Shown: piece by piece, positions 11,285 through 20,771 of the stretch
Layout: each line of letters opens with the position of its first letter
Numbering within the stretch: position 1 is the first letter of the stretch
NCBI GenBank assembly: GCA_950097015.1
Contig: CATNEN010000038.1
Location: 19,130,001-19,194,000 of the forward strand
Source of the DNA: Macrostomum hystrix
Taxonomy: Eukaryota; Platyhelminthes; Macrostomidae
Direction of reading: 5' to 3'
Length of the DNA: 64,000 bases
The notes under the pieces: model-generated
Told to the model about the DNA's origin: nothing
The model's input: only the letters and a program-made list of their open reading frames with translations
Database searches by the model: none
Made by a program: the position numbers and the translations under genes

Positions 11285-11866
11285 TTCCAAGATCCCAGAT
11301 CCCCAGATCCCAAGATCCCAGATCCCCAGATCCCAAAATCCCCGATCCCAAGATCCCCAGATCCCCGATCCCCAGATCCCCGATCCCCGATCCCAGATCC
11401 CAAGATCCTAGATCCTAAGATCCCAAGATCCCAGATCCCAAGATCCCAGATCCCAAGATCCCAGATCCCCAGATCCCCGATCCCAAGATCCCAGATCCCA
11501 AGATCCCAGATCCCAAGATCCTAGATCCCAAGATCCCCGATCCCAAGATCCCAGATCCCAAGATCCAGATCCCAAGATCCTAGATCCCAAGATCCCAGAT
11601 CCCAAGATCCCAGATCCCAAGATCCCAGATCCCAAGATCCCAGATCCCAAGATCCCAGATCCCAAGATCCCAGATCCCAAGATCCCAGATCCCAAGATCC
11701 CAGATCCCAAGATCCCAGATCCCAAGATCCCAGATCCCAAGATCCCAGATCCCAAGATCCCAGATCCCAAGATCCCAGATCCCAAGATCCCAGATCCCAA
11801 GATCCCAGATCCCAAGATCCCAGATCCCAAGATCCCAGATCCCAAGATCCCAGATCCCAGATCCCA
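11285..11866. repeat. 15-bp minisatellite (AGATCCCAAGATCCC) in 3' UTR
   Basis: It begins 17 bp after the stop codon of the coiled-coil gene and precedes the first AATAAA at 11995, so it should be transcribed as 3' UTR. The first half is irregular; from about 11580 on it is about 19 perfect copies. Long minus-strand frames (GSGILGSGI) are artefacts of a unit divisible by 3. Confidence 0.95.
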
Positions 11867-11994
11867 TTTCTCAAAGCTTCTTGTTGCCTACAAACGAGGA
11901 TTTAAGATATAGAACGGCATATTTTTTAAGTGACGATGAAATGTGATTTCGGTTACATTAGAGCAAAACAAGTAAAATGTAAAGAAAAATTAAG

Positions 11995-12000
11995 AATAAA
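11995..12000 (+). terminator. AATAAA, candidate poly(A) signal of coiled-coil gene
   Basis: First AATAAA after the array; a second AATAAA follows near 12029. Either would end the coiled-coil transcript before the next gene at 12317, which is on the same strand. Confidence 0.45.
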
Positions 12001-12316
12001 GAATTTCAAACCGAGCTCAAAGTTTTTAAATAAACTGCAGTCCCAGAACCAGAGTGCAGATCCAAGCAACAACTCAGAAGTCTGTGTCGCTTATCTAGAA
12101 GCTTATCTATAAGGCTGCTGTTTTTATGGTCAGGAAAGTCTGCCATAAAAAGGTAGAAAGTTAGACTTACCCGTTTATTTAAAAAATTCCGACAAGAAAA
12201 GTAATTTAGTAACTCGGCATGAAATTGCGATAAAAGTTTTTTTAGAATCCTGAATCTATAGACATTTTTCGACTGATTAACTTCAGGTTTGTCAGCTAAC
12301 TGCAAATTGTAGACGG

Positions 12317-14566
12317 ATGGAATTGAAATTATTGATTTCTATCACTCTAGCACTCGGTGTACTCATTGGCATTGTGCTTAGCGATACCCAGCTCACAGAG
12401 GATGACTCACTCGTGCAGCAGATAAAGGATGAGGATGACAGCGTCGTTGTAGAAACCGACTTCGCTGTCTTTATCGGACTTTCGCTGTGGCGTGACAACA
12501 ACAGCGAGTGGGCAACAGCCATCCGCGCGTTCTTCGGGGTTCCCTACGCCACCCCGCCCATAGGCCAGCTGCGGTTTGCGCCTCCGTCGCCATGGCAACC
12601 GCCATCGCAAATGACGTCACGAAAACCTGTGATTCAAGCTAAGACGCAAAGTCCGTGGTGTCTGCAACGGCTGGCGAATTCTGACAGTCAAGCCGTCAGG
12701 AAAAGGATGTCGGAGGACTGTCTGTACCTGAACATTCATACCCCGGAGTCTCAACAGACCAGCTCCAGCAGCCCGGTCATTGTCTGGCTGCACGGTGGTT
12801 TCTTGGAAACTGGCGGCATCTCCGGGCCTGAGGCGCCGCTTGGCTGGCAGCTGGTTGTCCAGCAGCGGCTGCTGATAGTGGAGGTCGGCTTCAGGCTGGG
12901 CGCTCTGGGCTTCCTGAAGCTGCCAGGTGATAATGGTGGCGGCAACTGGGGCCTACTGGACCAGCGGCTGGCGCTGAGCTGGGTGAGCAGTTGGTGGGTA
13001 CAAGATGAGCTGGGTGAGCAGCCGGTAGGTACAAAATGAGCTGGGTGAGCAGTTGGTGGGTGCGGCATGAGCTGGGTGAGCAGATAAGTCCGTGGATCCC
13101 CGCAGGTGGCCTCGAACATCAGTCCGTTTGGCGGCGACCCAGGTCGAGTGACGCTCGCCGGCGCCGGCTCCGGGGCTGCTTGTGCGGGCCTCCACTTGTT
13201 CAGCAGCGGCAGCAGACAGCTTTTCCGCTCCGCTGCAATTCTCGGCGGGTCGCCCTCGCAGTCATGGCTGTTCGTGTCCAACAAGGCCGCCATTGAGGCT
13301 GTCACCGCCGAATTTATCAACCGCGCTTCCTGCCGCAGCGACAACGATTCAGCGATTGTCCGCTGCCTGCGCGACGCTGACTCCCTCGCCCTCGCCGCTC
13401 TGCAGCCGCCCTCCAGTCGCCCGCTCGACGTCGCCGCCTTCCCCGTTGTTGTGGACGGAGTCTTCCTGACCAACGACCCGAAAGCAAACCCGCTCGACCC
13501 TCGCCTCATCGAGTCGAAGCCCATTGTCATCGGCGTCGCCGACTCTGAAGGCGATCGACTCGCCGATCGCGCCATCGGCCGCAGAAACGCATCCGACTTG
13601 GTCGGCCAACTCCACCAGGAGGTTCTTAACGACGCCTTCAAATTCTACCCCGCCTACCCGCGTCGGCTCTCCGTTCTTGGTCGGCGTCTCCTCGAAGGAC
13701 GCCTCACCGCCTTCCCGAGCTCGGGCGCTGCCCGCCTCAACCAGAAGCTGCTGGCCGAGGGCCTCGCATTGCGGCACACTGTCTGTCCGGCCAATCGTTT
13801 CGCTGACGCGCTTCGAAACGCCTCGGCTACTCTCTTCGTCTACCGTTTTGCCGAGCCGTCTGTTCGTCACCATGGCGACAGCGAAGATGCCGCCTACTTT
13901 CTAGGCGACCCGCTAAGTCACAATGACTACAGTGAAGCGCAGAGGGACTTGTCCAGGCGCATGATGTCCGCTCTAACCGAGTTTGTCACCAACGGCAAAA
14001 TCAGCAGTATCGACTGGCCATCGACAACTCGCACAAATCTGGAGTTTCTACACTTGAAGTCGTCCGGTGAGAAGGCAATGAGCGACGGCTACGGCAGGCA
14101 GGACTGCCAGTTCTGGGACGACCAGCTCGCCTGGGTTGACGAGTTAAGCAGCTCAATGGAGACTAGCACTGAGCTGCCCGGAGGTACAACTAGAGGACTG
14201 ATCGATGCCGAACTGGAGTTCTGGACTCGCTGCAACCACACGGTGAACACAATCAGCATTGCAGCCATCTCCGTGGCCGGATGTCTGCTGTTGTTGCTAG
14301 TCGTCGCGATCTGCTTCGCAGCGTCTCGCCGAAGTGGTGGCGCGGCAGCCAACAGACGGGGTCGCGAAACTGCCGTTGAACTTTCTGAGATTTATACTTA
14401 CGGGAATCGAGTTTTGGACGTCAGCCGGCCGGGCTTCCGGTCGGACGGTCGGGTTGTCGCTCCTGTCCCGCCGCGGAGTCGTGTCAGACTGGTCGAGAAA
14501 CAACCCGCTGAAGCGGCACAGAATGTCGGTGCGTCCAGGCCGGGACTGAGGTCGAAGAAGAAGTGA
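12317..14566 (+). CDS. Neuroligin-like transmembrane cholinesterase homologue, catalytic Ser lost, 708 aa
   Basis: Type I membrane protein of the carboxylesterase/cholinesterase fold. Two exons, 12317-12982 and 13106-14566 (stop TGA), joined in phase 0. There is a signal peptide (LLISITLALGVLIGIVLS), then family landmarks: GVPYATPPIG.LRF (about 74-88), EDCLYLNIHTPE (133-144), the oxyanion HGGF (159-162), GNWGLLDQRLALSW and FGGDPGRVTLAG. The nucleophile elbow, GESAG in active enzymes, reads GAGSG (241-245), so the Ser position is Gly. The acid (ADSEGD) and a His region (RHHGDSEDAAYFLGDPL) are still recognisable, as is the late Cys (CQFW). One membrane helix (about 603-628) precedes an 80-residue basic, Pro-rich cytoplasmic tail. 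This matches cholinesterase-like adhesion molecules (neuroligin, neurotactin, gliotactin, glutactin), which bind partners instead of hydrolysing esters. Exact orthology is not resolved. An acceptor-like TTCAG lies about 30 nt before the ATG. Confidence 0.88.
12974..13082. repeat. Four tandem copies of an exon end plus splice donor
   Basis: The 123-bp intron 12983-13105 is built of about 31-33-bp units. Each repeats GAGCTGG|GTGAGCAG, that is, the last coding bases of exon 1 plus the donor. Copies start near 12976, 13007, 13038 and 13070. The acceptor at 13104-13105 follows a short unique tail. Confidence 0.85.
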
Positions 14567-14629
14567 ACATTTTTTTAAGACAACTGCTTTTTTCTGATCT
14601 TTTTGTTTAATGCGCTCTAAATCTTCTAT

Positions 14630-14809
14630 CGGTAAGAACTGTCTATGGTAAAAAGCGTCTATGTTAGAAACTGCCTATGATAGAAAGTGTCTGGGGTAGA
14701 AAGTGTGTATTGTAGAAAGTTTCTATAATAAGAGACTCTGCTAGAATGTGCCTATGTTAGTAACTGTCTATGGTAGAAAGTGCCTCTGCACGTTAGAAAC
14801 TGAAATAAA
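14630..14809 (+). terminator. Degenerate repeat in 3' UTR, ending in AATAAA (14804-14809)
   Basis: Degenerate units of about 18-20 bp (GTCTATGGTAGAAAGTG) fill the 3' UTR of the neuroligin-like gene. AATAAA follows at 14804-14809 and again at 14883-14888. These signals lie next to the 3' end of the convergent minus-strand gene. Confidence 0.6.
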
Positions 14810-14910
14810 ATTATTACAGAAAGGACTGCTGCATTAGCTTCAGATATAATCAACATTCAAACATTGTTGCGAATCACGAGGCAATAAACATATTTGAATC
14901 TAATTGATAG

Positions 14911-14916
14911 TTTATT
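14911..14916 (-). terminator. AATAAA (minus strand) of the polyQ gene
   Basis: TTTATT on the plus strand reads AATAAA on the minus strand, 109 bp past the stop codon at 15025. Together with the plus-strand signals at 14804 and 14883, the two convergent transcripts have ends that nearly touch or overlap. Confidence 0.5.
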
Positions 14917-15024
14917 TTGTTCATTCTTAGAATCTGATGATAATTACAATGATACCAAGGCGACAAGCGTCAGTTCTTAGCTCTTAGTATAGTATATTAA
15001 CATGTTTAGTTATTTGAGTACATT

Positions 15025-16007
15025 TTAGCGAAGATGAAGTTTGAGACTATCATCAGCATCTAAGACATCGTCGCCTCTGTAGTCTCCAGTTGTTACGGAC
15101 CCTCCGATCGGCGGTAGACGACGTGGCGGCGGCCTTCGTAGTATTGGCGGCGCTGCTCGACCTACGCCGAAGTCAACGTTTGTCGGCGTCGGCGAGATTG
15201 GTCGCGCTGAGTCCGACAGTGCGCGGGTCTTCTTACTGACGTCTGGCTTTTGCTGCCACTCCACTGGCGATGGTGATTCGTATTGGGAACGCCTAGAGGT
15301 AAATCATGTGACCTGCCGTTAGAGAGGGAATCTGTTACTCTTCCTGATGGGTGACCTAAGAATCTGTCACACTTCCCGATGGGTGACCTAAGAATCTATC
15401 ACACTTCCCGATGGGTGACCTAAGAATCTGTCACTCTTCCTGATGGGTGACCAAAAAATCTGTCACACTTCCCGATGGGTGACCTAAGAATCTGTCACAC
15501 TTCCCGATGGGTGACCTAAGAATCTATCACACTTCCCGATGGGTGACCTAAGAATCTGTTACTCTTCCTGATGGGTGACCTAAGAATCTGTCACTCTTCC
15601 TGATGGGTGACCTATGAATCTGTCACTTACCTGTCGTTTAGTGGGTAACGATTTTGTTGCTGCTGCTGCTGTTGCTGCAGCTGCTGAGTCGCAACTTCTT
15701 CTCTGTCGACGCCCAATAGAATTTCTTCCCAATTGCCGTCGCTAAAAAATCGACCTCGCTTTCTAAAATAAAAGTTTTATAACCGAGTAGAATATGTATT
15801 TTTTGACAGGTGGAAAATTAACTGTTTCCAAGATTTTCGCGTGCCAGGCGCCGTATTGGGTACATATTTTGAAACACACCTGTCAATCACATTCGAAGCC
15901 GATGGACCCTGCTGGGATCTGGGAGTAAGCGCGCCGAGCAGCCGCAGACTCTCCCGAGCCTCATCCGAGAGCAAAGATGGTCGCGATGGACGGTTGTCCA
16001 TAGCCAT
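15025..16007 (-). CDS. Unrecognised three-exon polyQ, proline-rich protein, 175 aa
   Basis: Minus-strand exons 16007-15880, 15762-15631, 15292-15025, with GT/AG borders and two phase-2 junctions that keep the frame, give 175 residues. I do not recognise the family. The N-terminus has a short helix (LLSDEARESLRLLGAL). Exon 2 encodes KRGRFFSDGNWEEILLGVDR, then a Gln run of eight interrupted only at its start by QQL. The C-terminal half is low complexity: Ser/Pro-rich, then PPILRRPPPRRLPPIGG and an acidic end (DDVLDADDSLKLHLR). There is no signal peptide or membrane helix. Basic motif plus polyQ plus proline tail would suit an intrinsically disordered nuclear or scaffold protein; this is inference. 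The joined frame across all three exons is the main evidence that it is a gene. Confidence 0.62.
15330..15625. repeat. 32-bp minisatellite in polyQ gene intron
   Basis: About nine copies of TAAGAATCTGTCACACTTCC + CGATGGGTGACC fill the intron 15293-15630. Read on the gene's strand, the array begins right at the donor (GTAAGTGACAGATTC) and each unit contains GTGACAGATTC. Confidence 0.92.
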
Positions 16008-16039
16008 TGACTAGATTAACCGCTGGGAAATAGTGTTAT

Positions 16040-16490
16040 AGGCTATAGTTTGGGATTTTTACACTTATCCTTGGATGGGATTTTTCCGTTAATCCTTGAT
16101 TGGGATCTTCCCACTAATCCTTTGCTGGGATCTTTCAGTTAATCCTGAGTTGGGATCCCTTAGACTAATCCTTGATTGGGATTTTTTCTACTAATCCTTG
16201 GTTGGGATGTTTTGACTAATCCTTAGTTTGGGATCCTTCCCACTAATCCTTAGATGAGATCTTCCCATTAATCCCATTAATTTCTGCTAATCCTGGGTTC
16301 AGATACCTTCCACAAATCTTTGTTTTGGGATTTTTCTACTAATCCTTGGTTGGAATCCTTGGTCAGGTAATCCTTTATTACCCTGTTAATCCTAGGTTGC
16401 GATCTAGTCAATAATCCTAGGTTTGGGATTGTCCTACTAATCCTTAGATGGAATCTTGCCACTGTTAATCCTTGATTGGGATCTGTGTGC
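16040..16490. repeat. Degenerate repeat of about 25 bp (TAATCCTTGGTTGGGATC)
   Basis: About 17 diverged units of TAATCCTTG[A/G]TTGGGATCTT + CCCAC, starting just upstream of the minus-strand gene's ATG. It looks like an older, decaying array. It could lie in the 5' UTR, a 5' intron or the promoter of the polyQ gene. Confidence 0.85.
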
Positions 16491-17590
16491 GATCCACCGG
16501 AAGTAAATCATCCACGGGCTTCTTACCAAAATTGTCCGTATAATATTTTCCACCGCGCTGCAAAACTTCAACCGTTAGTGGCAGCAAAGCCTATATACAC
16601 TCATTAGATAAGTCACAGGCCTCTTATTTAGTTGATTGCAAATGAGATGAGGCAGATGATTTTGGGCAGAATTGTCTAGCTCTGAGGTTACAATGACCTG
16701 GACAATGCAGAATTTGCAGTACCCCATCCCACAGCGCTTAGATCCCTAAAAAAGCAACACACAGGACCAGTTCTAGTATCCAGGGCAGTCAAGAACGCGT
16801 TTGTCCATGCAGATACAGCTAGGAATAAATAATACTATAGCTTCCATCTAGCTGCCGTCAATTAGAATGGCCTTATTAAATTAAGTATAAAATATAATAA
16901 TGTTTTATGCAACTATAATAATTGGTCAAGACACGAGCTGCGTATGAATTTTTAACTGGCTGCAATGCATTCTACTAGACAGTAGTAAATTTTGAATCAT
17001 TTTTAGAAATTCTCGCTTCAATTCGTTGGCTAATGCAAAATATTTTAAGTGTTAAAAACTTGCATTATGAGTTCACATTCAAAATGGACAAATGTAACTA
17101 CATGCATCTAATAATAACACTTTAAAGCCTGTCAGAACGATTTATTTGGCGCGTCGAAACCCGTCGAAATCGTTGGAAATGGGATGAGTGACCCATCGAA
17201 ATCATTGAGAATAGATTCGAACCAAATAATTTCTATACTCAATTTAGTTTCTATTGAGTCATAGGGACAGAAGCCTGTGGTAAATGAGAATCGAGAACAC
17301 AACCAATGGGAACTAGAGTCAGCATAATCCCAAAATAGCTTGTGAGCTAGGAAACAAATTGTTTTCAATAACTGTGTCGCCCTATTTTTTTCAAGTCAGT
17401 TGATTCCCAAATTCAAGCAAAATACATTCAATGTCACGCAGTCGCCAGGAGACTTGTGTCCTTGAACTTCACAATTAGAAGCCCTAACGGTCTCTACTCT
17501 AGAACAGCAGTATTTAACGTGTGTTATGTCGTATCGCCAATTTTTTCTGCCTTTTTTAATATAAAGCTTCAAAACAACAAACCCAAGAAT
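16491..17590. other. Unannotated AT-rich stretch
   Basis: I see no convincing exon, RNA gene or mobile element here. Open frames are short and lack splice-consistent continuation. Confidence 0.5.
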
Positions 17591-17594
17591 TACC

Positions 17595-18170
17595 ATACTT
17601 TACTATTCGTTTTACCATAGAACTAAAGTCACAAGCGTTGACAAAACCTTCGTTTTACCATAGAACTAAAGTCACAAGCATTGACAAACCTTCGTTTTAC
17701 CATAGAACTAAGTCACACGCATTGACAACCTTCGTTTTACCATAGAACTAAGCCACAAGCATTGACAAAACCTTCGTTTTACCATAGAAATAAAGTCACA
17801 AGCATTGACAAAACCTTCGTTTTACCATAGAACTAAAGTCACAAGCGTTGACAAAACCTTCGTTTTACCATAGAACTAAAGTCACAAGCATTGACAAACC
17901 TTCGTTTTACCATAGAACTAAGTCACACGCATTGACAACCTTCGTTTTACCATAGAACTAAGTCACAAGCATTGACAAAACCTTCGTTTTACCATAGAAA
18001 TAAAGTCACAAGCATTGACAAAACCTTCGTTTTACCATAGAAATAAAGTCACAAGCATTGACAAAACCTTCGTTTTACCATAGAACTATAAGCCACACAC
18101 ATTGACATAACCTTCGTTTTACCATAGAACTATAAGCCACACACATTGACATAACCATTGTTTTACCATA
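17595..18170. repeat. 43-bp minisatellite
   Basis: About 13 copies of TTCGTTTTACCATAGAACTA + AAGTCACAAGCATTGACAAAACC, with length variants from the A-runs. Groups of neighbouring variants recur in the same order near 17640 and 17840, pointing to duplication of multi-unit blocks. From 18171 to 18640 I see only AT-rich single-copy sequence. Confidence 0.93.
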
Positions 18171-18649
18171 TAGAAGCCACCAAAAGATGCGTTGCTAGGC
18201 AACTGAGAACAGAGAGCTTATTTCGTCTTGAGCAACAGACTGTTAAGCGTTTAAGCGCTGGCTGTGCCTATAGTCTAGCCTAGCCTATTTAGCGACAAAA
18301 AAAGAGCTTCTCAAAAATTAAACCGACACGCTATAATGCATCATAGTGTGATCATGTGTCTAAAATTAGAAGCTGATTGTAGTCAACTGACTTAAAAAGT
18401 AACAATGGACACGTGATAGCTATCTGTGATTACTTATCTCATTCTTCTTGCTGCTCTCCAATCTCTGTTTATCTCTCAGCGCGCACGCCAATCTAGTTTA
18501 ATCTGGCAGTCTATTTTTATCGCGACCTAGAATGCAGGCTTGCACTTGTGTCAGCAAGACTCCTCAATATTCCAATATACTACTTACTGGTTAGTAATGC
18601 AGTCTGTTTGACAATGTGAATACCAGAGCAGGACAATGTCCCGCGTGAA

Positions 18650-19345
18650 TACCAGAGTAGGATAATGTCTAGATGAAGTCAATACCAAAGTTGGATAATG
18701 TCCAGAGTGAAGTGAATTTAAGAGTAGGATAATGTCTAGATGAAGTCAATACCAGAGTTGGATAATGTCCAGAGTGAAGTGAATTTAAGAGTAGGATAAT
18801 GTCTAGATGAAGTCAATACCAGAGTTGGATAATGTCCAGAGTGAAGTGAATTTAAGAGTAGGATAATGTCTAGATGAAGTCAATACCAGAGTTGGATAAT
18901 GTCCAGAGTGAAGTGAATTTAAGAGTAGGATAATGTCTAGATGAAGTCAATACCAGAGTTGGATAATGTCCAGAGTGAAGTGAATTTAAGAGTAGGATAA
19001 TGTCTAGATGAAGTCAATACCAGAGTTGGATAATGTCCAGAGTGAAGTGAATTTAAGAGTAGGATAATGTCTAGATGAAGTCAATACCAGAGTTGGATAA
19101 TGTCCAGAGTGAAGTGAATTTAAGAGTAGGATAATATCTAGATGAAGTCAATACCAGAGTTGGATAATGTCCAGAGTGAAGTGAATTTAAGAGTAGGATA
19201 ATATCTAGATGAAGCGAATACCAGAGTAGGATAATGTTTAGATGAAGCGAATACCAGAGTAGGATAATGTTTAGATGAAGCGAATACCAGAGTAGGATAA
19301 TGTTTAGATGAAGCGAATACCAGAGTAGGATAATATTCAGGGTAG
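18650..19345. repeat. 67-bp dimeric minisatellite (33+34 bp)
   Basis: A higher-order repeat: two related half-units, GAATTTAAGAGTAGGATAAT + GTCTAGATGAA and GTCAATACCAGAGTTGGATA + ATGTCCAGAGTGAA, alternate about seven times. At the right edge (19205-19340) only one half-unit type (GCGAATACCAGAGTAGGATA + ATGTTTAGATGAA) is repeated as a monomer. Confidence 0.92.
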
Positions 19346-19350
19346 AACAT

Positions 19351-20090
19351 TAAGATACTAAATGAGACTATTATCAGCTCGTCAGCACCAGATCTAGCAA
19401 GCCTATATTTTGTAAGAGTCAGTGCATAGCATTTGAGTTGAGAGTGAAAAGACTTGTTGCGAACAGGTTGGGGGAGGTCATAAAAAGGTTCTTTAGCAAT
19501 TTGCAGGTCGCAAAACAGACAATGTGAGAAAAGTTTCGTATTTTACTGCGGCGGCCTGTCCACATCACTATTCAATTATTCTCTGCTGCTATTCGCATCT
19601 TTCGCAACGCTTTGTCGCAGTACAGTTTGTTGGAGACAGCATTAAACAACTAAAGAATATCAGGTTTTAACCGCTTTTAGTTATGCTGGCGTCAAATAAA
19701 TAAAACTGCATAATTACACCAGCAAAGTGCATCTCATATGTCATTAGGATAGGATATTTGAATGTCACTAAAATAGCGCTTTTCTAATGAAGCAATAAAT
19801 ACTTATAAAAACAATATAGATAGTTCAGATAGTTATTAAGGATATCAGTGTAGGTAAGTGCTAGTAACTATTGAGTTATCCTTATGCTACACATACTGGC
19901 TTTCGTTAGCTACTAATACCATTACTAAAATAATTATTACTATTAGTAGTAGTAATAAAAGCACCATTTTTAAAGCCATGACAAATAATAGCAACAAAGT
20001 TGTTATTAAGTTGTCCTTATTTCAGTTATTCCAGTATTACCATTCGTAATAATATAAATAGTTAAACGAAAGATGGTTATACTATCAAAT
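19351..20090. other. Unannotated AT-rich stretch
   Basis: No gene or element recognised. The stretch is AT-rich with short fortuitous frames only. Confidence 0.5.
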
Positions 20091-20094
20091 AGAT

Positions 20095-20370
20095 TTTATT
20101 AGAAGTAGGACAATAAAAAACAGTAGAAAACAGTAAAAAACAGTAGAAAACAGTAAAAACTGTGAAAACTGTAGAAAACAGTAAAAAACATTAAAGAACA
20201 GTAAAAAACAGTAGAAAACAGTAAAAAAACTGAAAAAAACAGTAAAAAGCAGTAGAAAATTGTACAAAACAGTAAAAAACAGTAAAAACTGTAAAAAACT
20301 GTAGAAAACAGTAAAAAACAGTAAAAAACAGTAAAAAACAGTAAAAAAAAACAGTAAAAAACGGTAAAAT
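20095..20370. repeat. 10-11-bp repeat (AACAGTAAAA)
   Basis: About 26 imperfect copies of AACAGTAAAAA / AACAGTAGAAA directly abut the LINE relic at 20390. The array could have grown from the A-rich broken end of that relic. Confidence 0.85.
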
Positions 20371-20389
20371 AATGGAGGAATCGAGGATA

Positions 20390-20618
20390 GGCGAATGACT
20401 AACGACGATTTTGATGCCAATTCTGTTCTAATATTACAGGTGCCGAGTGTGAAATCAGGGAGCCAATGGGAACAGGGCCACAAAACAAGGCTGGTGCTCT
20501 CCAGCCAGTTGTTAGGGGAGTTGAGGTGGCTGCCAGGGCCCAAGCCGCCCCCACAGGCTAGCCTCCAGTCTCTATGGGGCGGTGCAGCCCCCCCCGCCGT
20601 AAAAGCGTGGCAGAACAA
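20390..20618 (-). mobile_element. Non-LTR retrotransposon relic, 5' endonuclease start
   Basis: Read on the minus strand this GC-rich island encodes SHWLPDFTLGTCNIRTELAS, which resembles the conserved start (GTWNVRTL) of the endonuclease domain of RTE/CR1-type LINEs, preceded by a plausible Gly/Pro-rich leader. It is cut off about 30 residues later and runs into the AACAGTAAAA array. Only a fragment is present. The assignment rests on one short motif. Confidence 0.4.
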
Positions 20619-20628
20619 AATTACTTAG

Positions 20629-20636
20629 TATAAATA
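20629..20636 (+). promoter_or_regulatory. TATAAATA, candidate promoter of the lipase gene
   Basis: A TATA-like box about 140 bp upstream of the lipase ATG (20772). The box lies just outside the LINE relic. No acceptor-like sequence lies between it and the ATG. Weak evidence only. Confidence 0.28.
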
Positions 20637-20771
20637 AACAAACACGAAATTCGTTCTGAAAGTTTTTCATTGTCAGTTCAGACACTTTTCGTGGGGTTCA
20701 ACTTGAACAATTATTTGTTTAACTTTTAACAAAATCTAAATAATTCAAATTGAACAAATTCGATAACAATC

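Noticed and set aside
11408-11874. Gly/Ser/Ile/Leu repeat proteins on the minus strand
   Set aside because: 15-bp GATCCC array in a 3' UTR; open in all three minus frames.
13182-14549. Overlapping long frames in other phases and on the minus strand of the neuroligin-like exon
   Set aside because: Shadows of a GC-rich coding exon; only the frame with esterase-family motifs and a valid exon 1 join is kept.
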